Numbered from the stretch's first letter, positions 1 to 4,223 are shown. The stretch: 5,704 nucleotides of DNA from an uncultured Sutterellaceae bacterium (GCA_947253615.1 CAMYAA010000085.1:1-5704); one strand, 5' to 3'. A program made the numbers and translations. The notes: generated from the letters alone by a model not told the origin.

Positions 1-377
1 TGCTCCTGCCACTTGGTCGCCGCCTGACGCGTTAAATCCTGGTTAAGGCTCTTTTGCATCGAAGCAAACTGCGTCATCATCTTCTGAGCCTTCTCTTGAG
101 AAAGACCGAGCTCTTTAGCCGTTGCGCTAAAACCTTCAAGCTCTTTAGAGCCAAGATTGAAGCCTTCTCCCAAGTCGAACGGCTCGTAATCCTCAGGGGC
201 TTCACTCGCCGCTTCAGGCGCGGCTTCTTCAACTTCTCCCGTTAAGAGACCCTTGGGCATCTCCCCCACAGTTTCGGGAGCGCTCTCGCCCCCTTCCGCC
301 TGTGCAGCCGCTGGTGCTTCGGTCGTGCCCGTAGCTTCCGTTTCTGGTGCCTCCGGTGCGGTTGCTTCTTCAGTCAT
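1..377 (-). CDS. Scaffold-like capsid assembly protein, 5' part only (runs off window)
   Basis: The ATG is at 377-375 and the frame stays open to base 1, giving 125 residues of N-terminus; the gene continues beyond the window. Residues 1-62 are acidic and rich in Ala, Pro and Glu, so probably disordered. Residues 63-125 turn into a charged helical region with the segment AKELGLSQEKAQKM at about 87-100. A 'DYE-F-L-EG ... AKELGLSQEQAQK' pattern like this is what I recall from proteins placed just before the major capsid gene in BPP-1/Bcep22-like podoviruses, annotated as scaffold or putative protease. Its place directly after portal and the Bbp19-like gene agrees. The SD AAGGAG (390-385) lies 7 nt before the ATG and inside the previous gene; the two genes overlap by 8 nt, suggesting translational coupling. 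The family role (internal scaffold during procapsid assembly) is inferred. Confidence 0.75.
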   Translation of the reverse strand, partial: MTEEATAPEAPETEATGTTEAPAAAQAEGGESAPETVGEMPKGLLTGEVEEAAPEAASEAPEDYEPFDLGEGFNLGSKELEGFSATAKELGLSQEKAQKMMTQFASMQKSLNQDLTRQAATKWQE

Positions 378-702
378 TCGCGTTCTCCTTAATCATCGTG
401 ATGTAGGTATCAGGACAAACTGTGCTCACTAGCGATAACGCCTTGTAGCCAAGTTGCTTACGCCCCTCCTCGAACGCCATCGCTTCCCCCATGTACTGGG
501 CACGCTGCGGCGTTTCGATAAACGTAGTGCGATACAACCCACTGGTGGCTAAAAGCTCGTACATAAGCAGTCGCCCTCGTTTATCGTCCATCAACCAGGC
601 GAGAGCCTCTCTTAGTCTCACTTGCTTTTCACGGCGGCGTACGCCCCGCTCTATCGCTTTCTCGTCACGTGCGTAATCGCTCTTTTCTATATTGTCAAGC
701 AT
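370..702 (-). CDS. Bbp19-like small phage protein
   Basis: This is a 110-residue soluble protein with no membrane segment or signal peptide. The first 40 residues are highly charged (the region around ERGVRRREKQVRLREAL). The rest has the pattern 'GR-LL-ELL--SGLY-T-F ... MAFEEGRKQLGYKAL--V----P-TYI-MIKEN', which matches what I recall of the Bbp19-like family, small proteins encoded right after the portal gene in BPP-1-like podoviruses. Their function is not established; a part in head or connector assembly is a guess from location. It starts 16 nt after the portal stop codon, with SD AAGGA (717-713) and a 10-nt spacer. Its last codons carry the SD of the scaffold-like gene and overlap that gene by 8 nt. 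The family call rests on pattern memory, not on a profile search. Confidence 0.75.
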   Translation of the reverse strand: MLDNIEKSDYARDEKAIERGVRRREKQVRLREALAWLMDDKRGRLLMYELLATSGLYRTTFIETPQRAQYMGEAMAFEEGRKQLGYKALSLVSTVCPDTYITMIKENAND

Positions 703-718
703 GGATCGTTAGTCCTTC

Positions 719-2425
719 TTAAAAGCCACTCATACCTAAGGGGTCGCTAGGAGCAAGACCGCCATCTAAGGCCTGAGCTTGTGCCAAGGGGTTGGGGGCG
801 CCCCCCGCCTTGGCCTTCGCTTGCTCCGCCTTAGCGTTTGTTAAATTCACATCCGCTTGAGCTTGCTCCTGCATCTGTTGGGCTTGAGCCTGTTGGGCCT
901 GTGCTCGTTGCTGTCGAATAACCGCAACATCCTTGTTGTTGAGCACTAGCTGAGGATCAATACCAAGCGCATCGGCGTAGTAGTCAGCCCAGTAATCTGA
1001 ATTGAACTTATCGGCAAGATCAGGTTTGATGGCGACAAGCGTCCCTAAGTTCTGCGTGAAACGATCGATACCGTTGGTCACGACGGCGCGTTGAGCCTGC
1101 GCAAGGATCGAAACGAACTCCACATTGAGATCCACTTTGTCTAAAACCTTTGGCAAGGGCGGGAGCAAGCCAACCTCACTCATACGCTCGAACGTCCCTT
1201 TGACCAGTGGGGCTCCTAATTCCGCGTTAAGACGCTCCAGCACGGGTCCGAGCATGAGCATCTTCTCCTCGTGACGCTCCGCAATCTCAGTGGCCGTCAT
1301 TCGCGAGTTCTGACTCTGGCCAATCATGAGGAAGATATCCTTGTAGAACGCCGCATCGATACGCTGTCGTACGTCTTGGATATCCGCAAGCAAGGCGGTA
1401 ATATCGAGTTTCACGTCAACGGCGCTTCGCACAAGCCCTGTGCTCCCTGCGTTATCGGCGTATACAATCCCACCTGGGATTAAAGAGGCCTCCTGGTCCC
1501 GCATGTCCGTGGGCGCTACCATCGGGGGATCTGCCTGCATCGCGATCGCCTTGGACTTGTAGTACTGCTGTTGCTGTAACTGACGAAGGTCCCCTAGCGC
1601 TTCCATGCCTGGCGAGGTTCCGTAAATATCCCCACCCGTCACATTCCAACGGGCGCACAGTGCAGGGAAACGCTTGAAGCCCGACTCGCGTAATAACTTC
1701 TCACCGCCGCCTCTAGCCTCGAAATAAACCGAACGCCAAGGCATATTCTTGGCGTCCTTCTTCGTCACCTCTCGCTTGTAGCGTGGCTCAATGGCGTTAA
1801 CCACAGTCACCCACTTGTCGTACTCCTTGTCGTTGAACAACTTCTTTACGTGCTCCGAGACGTTCCCGTAGCCGAACTCTTGAACAAGAGAGGAAACCGT
1901 CATTCGGAATTCTCGATAAAGCGTGTCAACCGTACCGCGTGCGTCTGTGGCGATCGCATACTCGCCAATCGTTAAAGGCATACAGTGGATGACATTGTCA
2001 AAGTCATCAAGGAGAATGGTCGCCGAAGTCCCAAAGGCCCCCAATTCCTCATAGCTCGTCTGTAATGCGCGGTAAACATTGCTTCGTTGAAAGACAAGTT
2101 GCATGATTGTAGTCACGTCACCGAGCCATTTCTTTACATCAGGATTCTCGTCAAGCGTAGGTTCGCTCGTCGTTAAACGAAACCATTGGCGAGCGGGCGA
2201 ACTCATGCCCGCCATCATCCCACCTGTAAGCGTGCGTAGCGCACGGGTGCCTGAGTTATCGAGAATCGCGCGGTGCCGCTTAGCCCCGTTATTCTGATCC
2301 GTGGGGAGAAAACGCCCAGAACGGGGTAAGAGCACCTCACTAATCTCTTTCCAATGCGGTATCCACGAGGTGCGCTCGCTCTTTAGAGCCTCCCATCGCT
2401 TGCCACAATCCTCACGAATCGACAT
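719..2425 (-). CDS. Portal protein (head-to-tail connecting protein family)
   Basis: This 568-residue protein is the usual size for podovirus portals. Residues 70-84 (MMAGMSSPARQWFRL) are the hallmark of the 'bacteriophage head to tail connecting protein' family. The N-terminus (around WEALKSERTSWIPHWKEIS) and the 'YEELGAFGTSA' stretch are also typical. The C-terminal portion from about residue 502 is very rich in Gln and Ala, predicting a long helix, and then becomes Gly/Pro-rich. Portals form a dodecameric ring at one capsid vertex; TerL docks on it, DNA passes through it, and tail proteins attach below. The SD AGGAGG (2438-2433) sits 7 nt before the ATG, and the stop codon of the previous gene falls inside that spacer, so coupling is likely. 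The frame is intact, without frameshift or truncation. Confidence 0.95.
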   Translation of the reverse strand: MSIREDCGKRWEALKSERTSWIPHWKEISEVLLPRSGRFLPTDQNNGAKRHRAILDNSGTRALRTLTGGMMAGMSSPARQWFRLTTSEPTLDENPDVKKWLGDVTTIMQLVFQRSNVYRALQTSYEELGAFGTSATILLDDFDNVIHCMPLTIGEYAIATDARGTVDTLYREFRMTVSSLVQEFGYGNVSEHVKKLFNDKEYDKWVTVVNAIEPRYKREVTKKDAKNMPWRSVYFEARGGGEKLLRESGFKRFPALCARWNVTGGDIYGTSPGMEALGDLRQLQQQQYYKSKAIAMQADPPMVAPTDMRDQEASLIPGGIVYADNAGSTGLVRSAVDVKLDITALLADIQDVRQRIDAAFYKDIFLMIGQSQNSRMTATEIAERHEEKMLMLGPVLERLNAELGAPLVKGTFERMSEVGLLPPLPKVLDKVDLNVEFVSILAQAQRAVVTNGIDRFTQNLGTLVAIKPDLADKFNSDYWADYYADALGIDPQLVLNNKDVAVIRQQRAQAQQAQAQQMQEQAQADVNLTNAKAEQAKAKAGGAPNPLAQAQALDGGLAPSDPLGMSGF

Positions 2426-2428
2426 ACG

Positions 2429-2740
2429 TTAGCCTCCTAAAAGGTTGTTCTTACCACCCAACTGCATTTGGGAAGGATCAATTCCCCCCGCTCCTGTGAG
2501 CATCGTGGAGGCTAAGCTACTCCCCGCTGTGTTCTGATTAAGTAAACCTGCGATATTGGCTTCGCTCTGGTTCTGACGTTTGAACTGCTGGCGCTTCTGC
2601 GCTTCTTGTTCTCGTGTCATCTCTAACTGACGATCGGACGCCTGCTTTTGTGCTTTCGCAGACTTATTGGCCGAGTACACCGACGCACCCGCTGTCGCTA
2701 AGCCCGCAATGATTACCGACGCTGAAATCCAAGCTGACAT
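2429..2740 (-). CDS. Small phage protein with N-terminal hydrophobic helix and LTGxxG...LLGG tail
   Basis: This 103-residue protein has a hydrophobic helix at about residues 5-23 (ISASVIIAGLATAGASVYSA), a charged Gln/Lys/Glu-rich coiled-coil-like middle (24-62), and a C-terminus with MLTGAGGI (80-87) ending in LGGKNNLLGG. I recall similar small proteins, ending in 'LTGxxGv...LGkxTLLGg', encoded next to portal or terminase in many tailed phages; their function is unknown to me. I chose the ATG at 2740-2738 because AGGAG (2753-2749) lies 8 nt before it. An in-frame ATG 16 codons upstream (2788) lacks this signal and would lie deeper inside the preceding gene. The coding region overlaps the 3' end of the cupin-like gene by 77 nt in another frame, and its stop is 3 nt before the portal start. 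The hydrophobic helix could be a membrane segment or a virion-internal helix. Confidence 0.8.
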   Translation of the reverse strand: MSAWISASVIIAGLATAGASVYSANKSAKAQKQASDRQLEMTREQEAQKRQQFKRQNQSEANIAGLLNQNTAGSSLASTMLTGAGGIDPSQMQLGGKNNLLGG

Positions 2741-3170
2741 AGTTTTTACTCCTAGTTTGAAGTTTTTCAAATTCACGTGTGTATTCACGCTCTGCTTCGT
2801 CCACCGTCTTGGCCGTGGTCGCCATGATCGTGGTGAAAATACAATCCGACAACGTGTAGCAAATGGACTTGCGTCCCGCTAACCCTGTAAGAACGGTGTG
2901 CCCTTTAACCTCAATCACTTCGCTACCTGAACTAATGCGGGCGTGCCCATCGCAAATTAAGATCGTGTCCACAGCGAGCTCCGCCCCCGCCCCCATCACT
3001 CCAGCGGGTACATAAGTCGTTCGGGCGTACACCCCCGCATGTAGGGTGTGCTCTATGGGTAACATGATCTGTGGTAGCTTTTGCAACTCCTCTGTAAAAG
3101 CCTCTACGCGGGCGCGCTCCTCTGGCGTGCACGGGCTTAGTCCTGTGCTGCCTGTCGTTAAATCGTTCAT
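2664..3170 (-). CDS. Cupin-like phage protein of unknown function
   Basis: This 168-residue protein has a core at about residues 38-118 that reads as a small beta-barrel: 'HTLHAGVYARTTYVPAGV', then 'DTILICDGHARIS', 'VIEVKGHTVLTGLAGRKSICYT', then 'CIFTTIMATTAKTVDEAE'. This is the order of strands and turns seen in small cupin-fold proteins encoded near portal genes in podoviruses. The usual histidines after the 'PAG' turn, which bind metal in cupin enzymes, are absent here (GAGAELAVD), so an enzymatic role seems unlikely. The SD AAAGG (3181-3177) lies 6 nt before the ATG, and only 2 nt separate it from the previous stop. The last 25 residues (about 144-168, Cys/Gly/Ser-rich) are read through the start of the next gene and look unlike the rest. 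They may be a recent extension or the result of a lost stop. Confidence 0.75.
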   Translation of the reverse strand: MNDLTTGSTGLSPCTPEERARVEAFTEELQKLPQIMLPIEHTLHAGVYARTTYVPAGVMGAGAELAVDTILICDGHARISSGSEVIEVKGHTVLTGLAGRKSICYTLSDCIFTTIMATTAKTVDEAEREYTREFEKLQTRSKNYVSLDFSVGNHCGLSDSGCVGVLGQ

Positions 3171-3172
3171 GC

Positions 3173-3367
3173 CTAACCTTTAATGCAAGTAATGAGATAA
3201 CCAACGCCGAAGCCTAAAGCAACAACCAGCGCCGATAAGCCAAAGCAAACACGCATAAACTTCATCGACTTCGCCACCTCTTCGCAAACTTGAGGGGAGC
3301 ATTTCTTAACGCATTCCTTCATCGGTTCTTGATCCTCTGGAAATAACTTCGGTATAATTGGACCCAT
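3173..3367 (-). CDS. Small cysteine-rich membrane protein (C-terminal transmembrane segment)
   Basis: This is a 64-residue product that I do not recognise. The N-terminal 38 residues are hydrophilic and contain Cys19, Cys23 and Cys28 close together, followed by a single hydrophobic span at about 40-60 (VCFGLSALVVALGFGVGYLI) and a short CIKG tail. I chose the ATG at 3367-3365 because GGAGG (3378-3374) sits 6 nt before it. A longer in-frame reading from 3421 would run through the repeat hairpin and lacks a ribosome-binding site. Its translation start lies inside a repeat copy that also looks like a plus-strand antisense RNA gene (3366-3434). The product could be a lysis-related or membrane-anchored accessory protein, but nothing in the sequence fixes this. 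It is the first gene of the tightly packed run leading to the portal gene. Confidence 0.75.
   Translation of the reverse strand: MGPIIPKLFPEDQEPMKECVKKCSPQVCEEVAKSMKFMRVCFGLSALVVALGFGVGYLITCIKG
3329..3358 (+). promoter_or_regulatory. Putative sigma-70-type promoter for antisense RNA copy 3
   Basis: The -35 is TTGATC (3329-3334), the spacer is 18 nt, and the -10 is TATAAT (3353-3358), followed by 7 nt and then A3366. The whole element lies inside the minus-strand 64-aa coding region. It is the most complete promoter visible in the window. Confidence 0.6.
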
Positions 3368-3434
3368 GCAAGTCCTCCGTAAAGCTTGTTTGCATCGTGC
3401 CCCGTTGAGCTCGCTACTCAAGCGGGGCTTTCTT
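3366..3434 (+). ncRNA. Putative cis-antisense small RNA, copy 3 (opposite the 64-aa gene's RBS)
   Basis: This is a predicted RNA of about 69 nt starting at A3366. Stem-loop 1 pairs ATGCAA (3366-3371) with TTGCAT (3390-3395) around an 18-nt loop (GTCCTCCGTAAAGCTTGT) carrying the complement of the SD GGAGG. The terminator hairpin is at 3399-3428, followed by TTTCTT. This copy has the best two-part promoter of the three. It would cover the start codon and SD of the minus-strand 64-aa gene. Confidence 0.6.
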
Positions 3435-3438
3435 ATTT
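3399..3438 (+). terminator. Rho-independent terminator, plus strand, copy 3
   Basis: The stem pairs GCCCCG (3399-3404) with CGGGGC (3423-3428) and TTGAG (3405-3409) with CTCAA (3417-3421), with a bulged G3422 and a 7-nt loop. TTTCTTATTT follows. An A-T pair of copies 1 and 2 is replaced by G-C here, keeping the stem intact. Confidence 0.8.
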
Positions 3439-3553
3439 AAACAACCAATCGATAAGCCAACACACGCCCGCCGCTACAACTATCTCCGGACACGAGATCC
3501 TTATCGTTATGTCGAAAAGAGCAGAGCACAATTAAAAGCAGCCCTTCACTCAT
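3437..3553 (-). CDS. Possible 38-aa overlapping ORF with hydrophobic N-terminus
   Basis: The ATG at 3553-3551 overlaps the last 8 nt of the preceding gene, and a strong SD AAGGAG (3565-3560) lies 6 nt before it, the main reason to believe it is translated. The peptide starts MSEGLLLIVLC, then becomes hydrophilic (SFRHNDKDLVSGDS) and ends RVLAYRLVV before TAA at 3439-3437. A short hydrophobic stretch ending in Cys11, behind a gene for a membrane-anchored coiled-coil protein, recalls the Rz/Rz1 spanin arrangement. However, the residues before Cys11 (IVL) are a poor lipobox and there is no positively charged N-region. A different frame of the same DNA ends in a strikingly membrane-like tail (IVVAAGVCWLIDWLFK, stop at 3435-3433), so a frameshift or decayed gene is another possibility. 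Confidence 0.4.
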   Translation of the reverse strand: MSEGLLLIVLCSFRHNDKDLVSGDSCSGGRVLAYRLVV

Positions 3554-3818
3554 GACTTTCTCCTTTCATCATTGGAACTCGTGCAACTAATTGCTCCATG
3601 TTTTTGGCCTTCATACGTTCGACCTCAATACGCAATGTTTCGTTCTGCGCTCGCAACAGCTCAGCATCCGCCTGTTTATGCAGGACAACAACATAAGAAA
3701 CGACGGCTATCGCCACTAAAACAACCGCACACCATTCGAGCGGCGTTGATTTATCGCGCCCTTTTCTCTTGCTCATAATCCATTTACAAAAACTGATCAA
3801 TGCTATAATTAATGCCAT
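3546..3818 (-). CDS. Small membrane protein with coiled-coil tail (spanin-like topology, function unproven)
   Basis: This 90-residue product has a short hydrophobic stretch at residues 1-14, a strongly basic linker (SKRKGRDK, 16-23), a clear transmembrane segment at about 30-47 (CAVVLVAIAVVSYVVVLH), and then a charged helical, coiled-coil-like tail to the end. The basic side predicts that the linker is cytoplasmic and the coiled coil is outside, as in inner-membrane spanins (Rz type), though it is shorter than most of those. I chose the ATG at 3818-3816: AGGTG (3828-3824) precedes it by 5 nt, and its position relative to the repeat matches that of the 64-aa gene. An internal ATG at 3776-3774, giving MSKRKGRDK, would leave only the main membrane segment but lacks a good SD. 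A repeat copy with a putative antisense RNA (3817-3885) covers the ribosome-binding site. Confidence 0.75.
   Translation of the reverse strand: MALIIALISFCKWIMSKRKGRDKSTPLEWCAVVLVAIAVVSYVVVLHKQADAELLRAQNETLRIEVERMKAKNMEQLVARVPMMKGESHE
3801..3809 (+). promoter_or_regulatory. Putative promoter for antisense RNA copy 2 (extended -10)
   Basis: TGCTATAAT has a perfect TATAAT (3804-3809) and the TGn extension. A weak -35-like TTTACA is at 3783-3788, with a short 15-nt spacer. It lies inside the first codons of the minus-strand 90-aa gene and precedes the predicted RNA start A3817 by 7 nt. Confidence 0.55.
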
Positions 3819-3885
3819 GGAAACACCTGTAAAGAACTAATTCCATCGTGCCCCATTGAGCGACCAACTCAGATGGGGCTTTCTT
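3817..3885 (+). ncRNA. Putative cis-antisense small RNA, copy 2 (opposite the 90-aa gene's RBS)
   Basis: This is a predicted RNA of about 69 nt starting at A3817. Stem-loop 1 pairs ATGGAA (3817-3822) with TTCCAT (3841-3846), perfect over 6 bp, around an 18-nt loop (ACACCTGTAAAGAACTAA) that contains the complement of the SD AGGTG. Compared with the other copies, one C-G pair in the stem is G-C here, a compensatory change. The terminator hairpin is at 3850-3879, followed by TTTCTT. The first bases are also the complement of the start codon of the 90-aa gene, so the RNA would cover both its start and its SD. Confidence 0.55.
3850..3885 (+). terminator. Rho-independent terminator, plus strand, copy 2
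   Basis: The stem pairs GCCCCAT (3850-3856) with ATGGGGC (3873-3879) and TGAG (3857-3860) with CTCA (3868-3871), with a bulged G3872 and a 7-nt loop. TTTCTT follows. No T-run exists on the minus-strand side. Confidence 0.8.
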
Positions 3886-3889
3886 ACGT

Positions 3890-4108
3890 TCACCTCATCA
3901 GATAAGTCACCAGTAAATTCGCTACAAGGACTACTAAGCCGACTGCTATCGGGCGAACCCACTCACGTAATTCTTTTTTACGTTCGGCGAGCACAGCTTC
4001 CTTTGCTTCCATAGCGATTCGTTTCTTTTCTTGTTCGGAAATCAGCATACGTAATTCCTTGAGTTCATCTAAAACTCGGTTATGCTCATCACGAGTGATA
4101 TAATTCAT
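3890..4108 (-). CDS. Small coiled-coil protein with C-terminal transmembrane segment (XhlA-like topology)
   Basis: This 72-residue product has a highly charged helical, coiled-coil-like region at about residues 6-50, followed by one C-terminal membrane span at about 52-70 (RPIAVGLVVLVANLLVTYL) and a final MR. That topology and size resemble XhlA-type holin-associated proteins, but it also fits other phage small membrane proteins, so no function is assigned. I chose the ATG at 4108-4106, with SD AAGGA (4122-4118) and a 9-nt spacer. A TTG three codons upstream is in frame but directly abuts the SD. It is the first gene after terL, separated by 115 nt that contain a repeat copy and a separate inverted repeat. 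A putative plus-strand antisense RNA (4112-4176) covers the ribosome-binding site. Confidence 0.75.
   Translation of the reverse strand: MNYITRDEHNRVLDELKELRMLISEQEKKRIAMEAKEAVLAERKKELREWVRPIAVGLVVLVANLLVTYLMR
4096..4104 (+). promoter_or_regulatory. Putative promoter for antisense RNA copy 1 (extended -10)
   Basis: TGATATAAT is a perfect TATAAT hexamer (4099-4104) with the TGn extended -10 element, which can act without a strong -35; no good -35 is visible at the right distance. It lies within the first codons of the minus-strand 72-aa gene. The distance to the predicted RNA start is 7 nt, the same as in the other two copies. Confidence 0.55.
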
Positions 4109-4111
4109 AGC

Positions 4112-4176
4112 GTGCAATCCTTTAAAGCATTAGTTGCATCACGCCCCATTGAGCTCCAACTCAGATGGGGCTTTTC
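4112..4176 (+). ncRNA. Putative cis-antisense small RNA, copy 1 (opposite the 72-aa gene's RBS)
   Basis: This is a predicted RNA of about 65 nt. It would start at G4112, 7 nt after the -10 box. Stem-loop 1 pairs GTGCAA (4112-4117) with TTGCAT (4134-4139) around a 16-nt loop, with the first pair a G-U. The loop begins TCCTTTAAAG, the complement of the SD of the minus-strand gene starting at 4108. A terminator hairpin (4143-4171) and T-run follow. The same layout appears at 3817-3885 and 3366-3434. I infer that it base-pairs with the mRNA leader and blocks translation; its expression is not shown by the sequence alone. Confidence 0.55.
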
Positions 4177-4180
4177 ATTT
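4143..4180 (+). terminator. Rho-independent terminator, plus strand, copy 1
   Basis: The stem pairs GCCCCAT (4143-4149) with ATGGGGC (4165-4171) and TGAG (4150-4153) with CTCA (4160-4163), with a bulged G4164 and a 6-nt loop. TTTTCATTT follows. On the minus strand no T-run follows the hairpin, so it is directional toward the plus strand, against the genes. Confidence 0.8.
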
Positions 4181-4214
4181 AAGACCTATGTTAAAGGGGG
4201 AAAGTGAGGTCTTA
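4180..4214. repeat. 8-bp inverted repeat between terL and the small-gene cluster
   Basis: TAAGACCT (4180-4187) and AGGTCTTA (4207-4214) are perfect inverted repeats separated by 19 nt. No T-run follows on either strand, so it is a poor intrinsic terminator. It could be a protein-binding site or an mRNA hairpin protecting the terL 3' end; its function is unknown. Confidence 0.5.
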
Positions 4215-4223
4215 TAAAACGCC

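Larger units (their letters stand above)
3353..3438 (+). repeat. Diverged intergenic repeat, copy 3 of 3
   Basis: This copy has the same arrangement and lies between the possible 38-aa ORF and the 64-aa gene, extending into the first codons of the latter. It is the most diverged copy in the terminator stem (GCCCCGTTGAG / CTCAAGCGGGGC). Confidence 0.85.
3804..3885 (+). repeat. Diverged intergenic repeat, copy 2 of 3
   Basis: This copy has the same arrangement as the one at 4099-4180 and fills the 71-nt gap between the 72-aa and 90-aa genes, extending into the first codons of the latter. The terminator part is almost identical to copy 1 (GCCCCATTGAG / CTCAGATGGGGC), while the stem-loop 1 part is clearly diverged. 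Confidence 0.85.
4099..4180 (+). repeat. Diverged intergenic repeat, copy 1 of 3
   Basis: Shared order: TATAATT, 6 nt, stem arm, loop with C/U-rich anti-SD and TAAAG, stem arm followed by C, then GCCCC hairpin and T-rich tail. This copy begins in the 72-aa gene and ends about 44 nt before the terL stop codon. The other copies are at 3804-3885 and 3353-3438. The three flank genes whose protein sequences are not obviously related, so the non-coding unit rather than the genes seems to be what is repeated. Confidence 0.85.

Noticed and set aside
54..245. Short plus-strand frames (54-245, 491-676, 1271-1483, 2103-2297, 2667-2882, 3572-3778, 4453-4644, 5108-5308)
   Set aside because: All lie antisense to genes with clear family matches or strong SD sites, and none has a plausible ribosome-binding site or recognisable product.
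2932..3204. 90-codon frame opposite no gene but overlapping the cupin-like gene in another frame
   Set aside because: It is a shadow of the cupin-like gene: Arg/His/Gly-rich composition, no SD, and the real frame has an SD and a recognisable fold pattern.
3437..3553. Firm assignment of the 38-aa ORF as an Rz1 lipoprotein
   Set aside because: The residues before Cys11 do not form a normal lipobox, the N-region lacks basic residues and the mature peptide has no proline-rich section, so it is kept only as a possibility.
3399..4171. The GCCCC hairpins as terminators for the minus-strand genes
   Set aside because: On the minus strand the bases after each hairpin are mixed (for example GTGATGCAAC), with no T-run, while the plus-strand side has T-rich tails in all three copies.
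3366..4207. Tiny plus-strand reading frames beginning at the predicted RNA starts (ATG at 3366 and 3817, GTG at 4112)
   Set aside because: Copy 2 stops after 7 codons, the peptides of the three copies (7, 24 and 31 codons) are unrelated, and there is no ribosome-binding site. The conserved feature is base pairing, not a protein.
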